DNA of 64,000 bases. Source: Anadara kagoshimensis. Lineage: Eukaryota > Mollusca > Bivalvia > Arcoida > Arcidae. Made by a program: the position numbers and the translations under genes. Numbering within the stretch: position 1 is the first letter of the stretch; every line of letters starts with the position of its first letter. The DNA lies in contig CM037860.1 in assembly GCA_021292105.1 (NCBI GenBank), forward strand, positions 8,946,698 to 9,010,697. The letters are read 5' to 3'. The notes beneath the pieces are model-generated. The model was not told the DNA's origin, searched no databases, and saw only the letters and a program-made list of their open reading frames with translations. Below, one piece after another: positions 60,801 through 64,000 of this stretch.

Positions 60801-61018
60801 AAAATGTAACAAAATCACTGTCTTTTAACATGAAACAATACACTACCGTATACGCGGTAAGTTACTATTGAAAATTATTTTCATCTATTTCTTATTTTCA
60901 GACTCCTGGTCGTCTAGGCAGTAAAGAAGGAGGAGACAACTCTATGCATCAAGAATATGTGATATTTGATCTCCGTCAGGTGTTACCCCTGTGTCTTATT
61001 AGTTATTCTGGAAGTTGA
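29050..61018 (+). CDS. GNAT acetyltransferase - coiled coil - PARP catalytic-domain fusion protein (717 aa)
   Basis: Seventeen exons join in frame with GT-AG junctions and consistent phases (279, 136, 232, 156, 88, 125, 59, 73, 85, 76, 78, 147, 173, 151, 74, 105 and 117 nt; 2,154 nt). Residues 1-138: unrecognised. 139-225: charged linker with basic RLKKKKS (147-153) and an acidic tract (SEEEEDLEEEEED, 208-220), suggesting a nuclear protein. 255-355: GNAT fold with VRKRFRKYGIGRYLL (282-296), whose R-x-x-G-x-G is the acetyl-CoA-binding motif A, and NAAVEFFQRFGF (317-328). 383-495: helical/coiled coil. 512-717: PARP catalytic domain with FCGTLEHPEKIQDILKHGF (598-616), GRGLYFSK (627-634), VLFVEVGLG (648-656), GFDSII (674-679) and QEYVIFDLRQVLP (696-708). 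The classical H-Y-E triad reads C599-Y631-E697. Known: PARPs transfer ADP-ribose from NAD+; GNATs transfer acetyl groups. Substrates are unknown. The start has A at -3 and G at +4. Confidence 0.88.
30399..31323. repeat. Direct-repeat-flanked block with internal ~205-bp duplication
   Basis: 'ggtagtagacctcagtcgtg' and the following ~24 bp occur at 30399-30442 and again at 31280-31323. Inside, 'tgatctatatttcaataaat', 'cgggcatgacct' and 'gattttaaaaaatatttgat' occur twice, about 205 bp apart. Possibly a decayed transposable element; class unknown. Confidence 0.75.
32654..32980 (-). mobile_element. Intact tRNA-derived SINE with 13-bp target-site duplication
   Basis: The element (32667-32967) is bounded by the perfect 13-bp repeat AGATCTTAAAGAG (32654-32666 and 32968-32980). 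On the minus strand: A box 'tagctcagttggtagagtgc', B box 'gggttcaatcccc', shared body and a short CAAT-like tail. Same family as 20469-20790. Confidence 0.9.
33510..33740 (+). mobile_element. Dispersed repeat (tacccccacaaacgaagttt start)
   Basis: Begins 'tacccccacaaacgaagttt', runs through 'ctgtctgtctgtc' and 'ccatagattttgatcaaact', and ends 'caaaggtcaaggtcagg'. Related wording recurs at 52630-52790 and 62040-62200 and inverted at 13240-13440. I regard it as a non-autonomous mollusc repeat. Confidence 0.65.
33969..34104 (+). CDS. GNAT-PARP gene exon 2 (residues 94-139)
   Basis: 136 nt, acceptor TTGACAG and donor GTATGA. Encodes ISNRELLHAVVGLYDVTLTE and on to KWARTIILVRDVK, phase 1. Looks like a globular segment; no family recognised. 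Confidence 0.85.
34105..36054 (+). other. GNAT-PARP introns 2 and 3 (either side of exon 3)
   Basis: Intron 2 (34105-35083) begins with tandem 'tggttcatttNagtggttcagt' motifs (34125-34220) and has a 16-nt poly(A) run near 34690. Intron 3 (35316-36054) holds a decayed 'aacctgtccattaagggcac' dispersed repeat (35345-35525). No exon seen apart from exon 3. Confidence 0.7.
35084..35315 (+). CDS. GNAT-PARP gene exon 3 (charged linker)
   Basis: 232 nt, acceptor TTACATCAG and donor GTATGT. Encodes ENRLKKKKSNQDSSDNQSTK, a Ser/Asn/Glu-rich linker and the acidic run SDTESEEEEDLEE. Low complexity, predicted disordered. Confidence 0.88.
36055..36210 (+). CDS. GNAT-PARP gene exon 4 (linker and start of GNAT fold)
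   Basis: 156 nt, acceptor TTAACTTAG and donor GTAAGT. Finishes the acidic tract (EEEDFSEG) and ends with NRIVGCITFEKKYV, typical of a GNAT beta strand. Confidence 0.88.
36211..38764 (+). other. GNAT-PARP intron 4
   Basis: Contains (AAAT)n microsatellites at about 36645-36670 and 36746-36822, and a CpG-richer patch with a 141-codon plus-strand frame (37219-37644). The N-terminal part of that frame is low-complexity; its latter ~90 codons show no motif I recognise. It may be a transposon remnant or chance. Confidence 0.65.
36746..36822. repeat. (AAAT)n microsatellite
   Basis: About 19 tetranucleotide units with one frame slip, in GNAT-PARP intron 4; a shorter tract lies at 36645-36670. Confidence 0.95.
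38765..38852 (+). CDS. GNAT-PARP gene exon 5 (acetyl-CoA motif A)
   Basis: 88 nt, acceptor TTTTCAG and donor GTTAGT. Encodes VVHLTLLTVRKRFRKYGIGR: strand beta4 followed by the R-x-x-G-x-G pyrophosphate-binding loop of GNAT enzymes. Confidence 0.92.
39250..39374 (+). CDS. GNAT-PARP gene exon 6 (GNAT motif B)
   Basis: 125 nt, acceptor CTTGTAG and donor GTAAAT. Encodes FDAVVVHADNAAVEFFQRFG followed by FSDDVVLNSRW: the beta5/alpha4 part of GNAT with the typical N-x-x-A-x-x-F-(F/Y)-x-x-x-G-F pattern. Confidence 0.92.
39918..39976 (+). CDS. GNAT-PARP gene exon 7 (end of GNAT)
   Basis: 59 nt, acceptor ATTTCAG and donor GTAAGT. Encodes SELAEQFTNCTLMCFLPGFS, compatible with the closing strands of the GNAT fold. 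Confidence 0.9.
40444..40516 (+). CDS. GNAT-PARP gene exon 8
   Basis: 73 nt, acceptor TTTTCAG and donor GTAAGT. Encodes YSLLNAIKLPGFEVFELEQE and FNKW, leading into the coiled coil. Confidence 0.88.
40588..42940 (+). mobile_element. Helitron/Helentron-like non-autonomous element with ~170-bp tandem core (copy 1)
   Basis: Starts AGCTCACCTGGCC, which folds on itself with GGCCATGTGAGCT. It then has roughly eleven copies of a 165-175-bp repeat (each with 'aagatggccgcca', 'aacattggaccctatggga' and 'ggaaccaaacttggNcaca'), in part alternating as two subtypes. It ends GGTGAGCTATACAGG, hairpin AGGCTCCTGGGAGCCT and CTAG before T. Known: bivalve 'pearl'/HINE elements have left module, tandem core, right module and a 3' hairpin near a CTRR end. 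It fills GNAT-PARP intron 8 (40517-43432). Confidence 0.8.
43433..43517 (+). CDS. GNAT-PARP gene exon 9 (coiled coil)
   Basis: 85 nt, acceptor TTAACAG and donor GTAAGT. Encodes KEKTIEVYQSQVSVVMRMKH then EILQLKSM, with heptad-like Val/Met/Leu spacing. Confidence 0.88.
43518..44124 (+). other. GNAT-PARP intron 9
   Basis: 607 bp; contains two copies of a 'gtcagttaccaNaaNcctnc' / 'ttttaataatttcattttt' unit about 90 bp apart (43580-43725). Nothing else seen. Confidence 0.7.
44125..44200 (+). CDS. GNAT-PARP gene exon 10 (coiled coil)
   Basis: 76 nt, acceptor TAAACAG and donor GTAAGT. Encodes TDKQTSLIETLIAENDRLKK then ERYII, strongly coiled-coil-like. Confidence 0.88.
47511..48312. repeat. 68-bp minisatellite
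   Basis: About 12 near-identical copies of a unit beginning TATAGAGGGTGTTCAGTATA and containing GTAACGATAACACC; a few copies have 2-4-bp deletions. Some resulting frames are open on the minus strand (47775-48032) but are repeat by-products. Confidence 0.97.
48706..49405. repeat. 41-bp minisatellite
   Basis: About 17 copies of a unit with GTGTAGTGTTAGGATTCACA followed by GTTAATACATAGACAATACA. Variants (acatggatag, atagagaa, gtgttgtg) recur in blocks. Confidence 0.97.
51318..51470 (+). mobile_element. SINE 3' half next to exon 11
   Basis: Plus-strand copy of the SINE body: 'gttaaagaaccctccctgc', 'gcacattgccctgaatgc', 'atagctggtgacatc' and an 'aattaatcaatctt' tail. It ends about 19 bp before the acceptor AG of exon 11. 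Confidence 0.75.
51490..51567 (+). CDS. GNAT-PARP gene exon 11
   Basis: 78 nt, acceptor ATTTACAG and donor GTAAGG. Encodes EKEFLDYRLSSFKSTFDAIS then QDNNSG. A SINE 3' end lies about 20 bp upstream of the acceptor. Confidence 0.87.
51568..52281 (+). other. GNAT-PARP intron 11
   Basis: Mostly four degenerate copies of 'cagtaaaacctgctNtagtg' / 'accacctgtctataNa' (51838-52105), a dispersed-repeat motif that also occurs singly at 57905-57960 and 61410-61600. Confidence 0.75.
52282..52428 (+). CDS. GNAT-PARP gene exon 12
   Basis: 147 nt, acceptor ATTTCAG and donor GTAAGT. Encodes a second helical stretch (INTQELITSLQKQVELMDLA) and a polar linker (HDPSSRRSLTTVG) before the PARP domain. Confidence 0.88.
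52429..54362 (+). other. GNAT-PARP intron 12
   Basis: Contains a dispersed-repeat copy starting 'tatgtccccaccccataaac' (52630-52790) and an inverted-repeat element with 15-bp arms (53799-53966). The remainder is AT-rich with nothing recognised. Confidence 0.7.
53799..53966. repeat. Short inverted-repeat element
   Basis: AACACTAAGCTTACG (53799-53813) and CGTTAGCTTAGTGTT (53952-53966) are inverted copies with one mismatch, separated by 138 bp of less AT-rich sequence. MITE-like size; no clear target duplication. Confidence 0.5.
54363..54535 (+). CDS. GNAT-PARP gene exon 13 (start of PARP region)
   Basis: 173 nt, acceptor TTTGTCAG and donor GTAAAT. Encodes MKDAAFFYDVTEQFKTGMEL and DPTVKRQYEVQTISK, which resembles the segment before the donor loop of PARP domains. 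Confidence 0.88.
54725..57258 (+). mobile_element. Helitron/Helentron-like non-autonomous element with ~170-bp tandem core (copy 2)
   Basis: Same ends as copy 1: AGCTCACCTGGCCTAAAGG...GTGAGC at the left, and CAGGTGAGCGATACAGGCTC with hairpin AGGCTCAG/CTGAGCCT and CTGG before T at the right. The core holds about thirteen ~170-bp repeats of a different subtype ('ccaaactttacaggaatgat', 'tagattgccaaaatttttc', 'aacattggaccctatgggaa'). Lies in GNAT-PARP intron 13, same orientation as the gene. Confidence 0.8.
57565..57715 (+). CDS. GNAT-PARP gene exon 14 (PARP NAD-binding strand, His replaced by Cys)
   Basis: 151 nt, acceptor GTTACAG and donor GTAAGT. Encodes LYFCGTLEHPEKIQDILKHG. Canonical PARPs read L-(W/F)-H-G-(T/S) here; the frame is unambiguous (TAT TTC TGT GGT ACC), so Cys599 occupies the His position. 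Confidence 0.92.
57716..58552 (+). other. GNAT-PARP intron 14
   Basis: Holds a 'taaaacctgctatagtgacc' dispersed-repeat copy (57907-57990) and otherwise plain AT-rich sequence. Confidence 0.7.
58553..58626 (+). CDS. GNAT-PARP gene exon 15 (PARP catalytic Tyr)
   Basis: 74 nt, acceptor TTTTCAG and donor GTAAGT. Encodes HGEYGRGLYFSKFPSMAGKF; GRGLYFSK matches the PARP G-(K/R)-G-(I/L)-Y-F-A signature with catalytic Tyr631. Confidence 0.92.
58627..60135 (+). other. GNAT-PARP intron 15
   Basis: Contains repeated 'acttaaattagcgcac' / 'aattagcgcattc' motifs (59065-59470), a tandem pair of a ~60-bp unit 'gttcagtttcacttaaatgc' (about 59188-59290) and a 108-bp palindrome (59883-59990). Confidence 0.7.
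59883..59990. repeat. 108-bp imperfect palindrome (foldback/MITE-like)
   Basis: The left arm aaatagtgcccttgattggg... and right arm ...ctcaaccaatggcactattt pair over about 42 bp with roughly eight mismatches. The two arms surround a ~24-bp centre 'actcgggagataatg...'. Confidence 0.75.
60136..60240 (+). CDS. GNAT-PARP gene exon 16 (PARP core)
   Basis: 105 nt, acceptor TTTACAG and donor GTAAGT. Encodes LGKVLFVEVGLGNVETVTKM, then a basic loop and GFDSII, matching PARP strand 'mll..V.lG' and the 'gfDSv' element. Confidence 0.93.
60241..60901 (+). other. GNAT-PARP intron 16
   Basis: Contains a duplicated 'gtactggtacttataa' (about 60301-60332) and poly(A)/(AAT)n at 60479-60513. Nothing else seen. 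Confidence 0.7.
60902..61018 (+). CDS. GNAT-PARP gene exon 17 (PARP Glu, stop)
   Basis: 117 nt, acceptor TTTTCAG, stop TGA at 61016-61018. Encodes HQEYVIFDLRQVLPLCLISY, the C-terminal PARP block (N-E-Y-V-V-Y...Q..P.Y.I.Y), with Glu697 at the catalytic Glu position. Confidence 0.93.
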   Translation, partial: TPGRLGSKEGGDNSMHQEYVIFDLRQVLPLCLISYSGS

Positions 61019-61876
61019 TCTGACATTTTAATTTTGTCAGATTTAGATATATATGTACAAATGTGTGCCATTATAGATGTTAAACAAACCATATATTTAT
61101 ATACTGTATTACATTATTTCATTATTGACACTTAATTTTCACATATTTGTTGCTGAAAAATTGTCCATGAAACAGTGAATGGATGAAATTTGGCATGATA
61201 TTACATAAGGACCTTTCCGTCTTCAAGACTTCCTGTTACTATAGTGCTTCTGGGTTTCCATTCCCATGACATCCTTATTGTCAATAGTTACATCAGAGAA
61301 AATAATGGAGTCATGTGAAATGCTTAATACGTTCTGTAAGACTCGCCATTTGACTAGTGTAAATTTGCAATTTCTGGGTACATGTACAAGAAAAACAGTG
61401 TGATAAGAGACTACAGTCCAACCTGCCTTAAAGGACCACCTCTATATGAGGGCCACCTGCCTATAAAGGGCAGTAAAATTGTACCCCAATTGTTCTTTAT
61501 TCATATTTGAACCTGTATACATGTATAAAGGCCACCTGCCCACAAAGGCAATTTTTACTGGTTCCCATGGGTTGCCTTTATAGACAGGTTTGACTGTATG
61601 TTGAATGACGTCTGATTGTCATGCAACCATTCCTTTGACATCACCAATAGCAACATTGTTTTCTAATGTCAAATTGCTGGAAACATTTAAATTTATACAA
61701 AATCAAAGACTTTAAACAAGACTAACAGACCTATTACAGGCCAAAATAATTACCGTAGTTCTGATAAATAGTGCACCAAATTTTCTCCATTTCATGTTTT
61801 AGTGATATTTTTTCGCATGATATATATTGTGTCTGTATCAGATTGTAAATTTTACAGGAAAAATTAAGGTCTGGTG

Positions 61877-61882
61877 AATAAA
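61877..61882 (+). terminator. Candidate polyadenylation signal of the GNAT-PARP gene
   Basis: AATAAA in 'ggtgaataaagatgtg', followed by GT-containing sequence, 0.86 kb after the stop codon. Which signal is used cannot be told from sequence alone. Confidence 0.4.
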
Positions 61883-62353
61883 GATGTGCAGTATACTAGT
61901 TAGTTATATAGTGATAATCTCTATTTTGTTAAATAATTTTAAAAATAATTTATGCATTCCTAAAACTTACAATACCTTATGTTAGCAAAAGGGTTTGCCC
62001 ATTTGTCATGTGACATATACCCCTGAAGTGTTTATACGGCCCTATTATTATACCCTGTTAGTGGAGTTTAGGGGGTATACAGGAATCAGTCTGTCTGTCC
62101 TTCTGTCTGAATATTGTGTACATTCCATAACTTTTACATCAATGGATGGAATTATCACAGAAATTTCCAGTTAGTTAAATGTGTTCCATAATGGTAAAAT
62201 AGCAACATAATTCAAACCAAACCAAAAACAATAGTCTAGAATAGATGTTAAAGATTATCACCTGATATATGAATGAGCCCTATCTATTACATGTACACCT
62301 GGTAAGCCTAATAATTATTTATTTTCATGTAAAACATAAAATATATTTTCATC

Positions 62354-62358
<5 letters not shown>

Positions 62359-62402
<44 letters not shown>
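62359..62402. repeat. (AT)n microsatellite
   Basis: About 21 AT dinucleotides downstream of the GNAT-PARP gene. Confidence 0.97.
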
Positions 62403-62405
<3 letters not shown>

Positions 62406-64000
62406 TTTTTTTAAAACAGGGTAATTTTTTTGTTTGATTGTTATTTAAAATGTTTAAATATGCAGAGTCCAGGCATATTCATTTAAAATGACACTGATAA
62501 ATATGAGAGAAAGTTGCATTTAAATAATCTCATATATATGAGATTAAAATTTCAATAATTTTCACTTTTTTTTAAACATATTTTATTGTTTTATTTACTT
62601 CACCTGTACTGAGTACAGAAGAGCTTATGTCATACCCACTGTGAATGTCAGGTGTTGGACCCCAACATTATATAGTTGTGTTTACTTAATGGTTTTGTTG
62701 GTCGAGTGTGAAGTGAGTGATAGTGTTTGACTCCCAGTCAGTATTTTTTCCTTTTATATTGAGGTGGTCAGTTCTGAAAACCAAAGTACCCAAATAAACC
62801 TTCATCAAGCAAACTGACAAAGCTTATCATAACAGGATCTGCTCATTGTTGGTGTTCAGGCAAGCTATGCTGTATTTTTTCTGTCAGGTCTTGATTCGGC
62901 AATAGCAACATACTTACATGTATAGTACCAGCATATAAGTCACTTTACTGTATAAAGTTTTGTCATGTAGTTTTTTTTATTATTACTTTGAACAAAAAAA
63001 TATTTATGTTATCACATAGCAACATAGGACATAGAGTATTTTATTCTTGTTGAAAATACTTTTACTGTAAATAAGGAATTTTTTCTGTTTTTCAAGAAGC
63101 AATATTGCAAATTTTCACGCTTTATTTTCTCATTGTTGACAGTCCGTCCAAATTCAAGTAAAGTTCACACAATTACAATAGTTTTATACTTGTGTTGTTA
63201 CGTATCACAAACTTATGCAAATGTTATATGAATGTTTCCCAATGTTCAGTATCTCAAAACATTTAACAAGCACTTACAATAGGAAATAGATTATCACATG
63301 TACATGTATATATAGATACAGTATTACTTATGATAGAACATATTGTGTTCATTTATTTGTATGAATGATTTGTTCGTCATTATACATGTAGATGTATATT
63401 ATACAAACTGTTCTTTGTTTGTGAGTGAAAACATTTTATTGTACAGATACATATATTAATGTAGCTGATTTTTTGTTTCTTTTTTATTCAGTTCTAGTTT
63501 TGAATATTAATATATATCTAGTTGTTATGTACATGTTTTAACTCTAAATGATGATTGTTAAAGTATAACGCTATAAGTGGCCTGTTGGTTAATGTGCAGA
63601 CAGTAACTCAAAATGTTACAATTTCCTTGTAATATTTAAGCTTTAATCTGTCTGGTTAAATTTAAAATTTTCAAAAAAAAATTCATTTGAAACTGGTTTT
63701 TAAATTCATTATTTTCATCTGGCCTCGATAGGAGAGCAGATTCAAGACACAGATGCTGCATTTTCAATGTTGTTAATTGTGTTTATTTATCGTTAGTTTT
63801 TGTAAAAAAAAAATTTAAATTATTACTAAGTGGAACCACAAAGATTGTGAGGGCGAGACATATAAATATGTGTTATTCGTGTATCACCATATTGTCAAAA
63901 CCTTCTACCGATGAAGTTTGATATAAAATAAATTTAATATAAATATTTTGTAAACCATTGTTTAAACCAGATGTAATCATCATCTTCAATATATATACAT

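Larger units (their letters stand above)
61019..64000 (+). other. GNAT-PARP 3' UTR and downstream
   Basis: No further gene recognised. Contains a dispersed 'caacctgccttaaaggacca' repeat (61418-61600), a candidate AATAAA at 61877-61882, a dispersed repeat starting 'tattataccctgttagtgga' (62040-62200), (AT)n at about 62359-62402, and AT-rich sequence with many ACATGTA motifs. Another AATAAA lies near 63927. Confidence 0.65.

Overview
This is a 64 kb AT-rich animal genomic window with long introns, GT-AG splice junctions and no bacterial-style coding. The organism is most likely a bivalve mollusc. Three things point there: abundant ACATGT/TACATGTA palindromes, tRNA-headed SINEs, and long non-autonomous elements opening with AGCTCACCTGGCC that carry a core of ~170-bp tandem repeats. 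The species cannot be fixed from the sequence alone.

Three protein-coding genes can be read by joining exons in frame. (1) Minus strand, 18265 to 4926: the first four coding exons of an SSBP2/3/4-type gene (LUFS/LisH co-regulator of LDB1/Chip). The proline/glycine-rich C-terminal exons lie off the left edge. (2) Plus strand, 19416 to 25106: a complete six-exon ATG10 gene (autophagy E2-like enzyme, 214 aa). SSBP and ATG10 are head to head, with 1.15 kb between their start codons. Human SSBP2 and ATG10 are arranged the same way, so this looks like ancient conserved microsynteny. (3) Plus strand, 29050 to 61018: a complete 17-exon gene for a 717-aa protein. It has an acidic nuclear-type N-terminal half, a GNAT acetyltransferase domain, a coiled coil and a C-terminal PARP (ADP-ribosyltransferase) catalytic domain. 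I do not recognise this architecture as a named protein. The PARP domain has Cys where the NAD-binding His normally sits.

The remainder is intron and intergenic sequence full of repeats. The main ones are a 4.3-kb array of 31-bp (partly 29+31 = 60-bp) units in SSBP intron 3; a 43-bp array that has multiplied the splice acceptor of ATG10 exon 3 eight-fold; a 33-bp minisatellite in the probable ATG10 3' UTR; a ~465-bp copy of the ATG10 3' end inserted into a 40-bp-arm palindrome just upstream of gene 3; two 2.4-2.5-kb Helitron/Helentron-like elements, 68-bp and 41-bp minisatellites, several SINEs and small palindromes in gene 3 introns. Three SINE copies lie within about 10-45 bp of coding exon borders.

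The three genes have no evident shared pathway. SSBP acts in LIM-homeodomain transcription, ATG10 in ATG12-ATG5 conjugation, and the GNAT-PARP protein is inferred to act in protein or chromatin modification. Most single-frame ORFs here are chance or tandem-repeat ORFs, because repeat periods divisible by three keep frames open.
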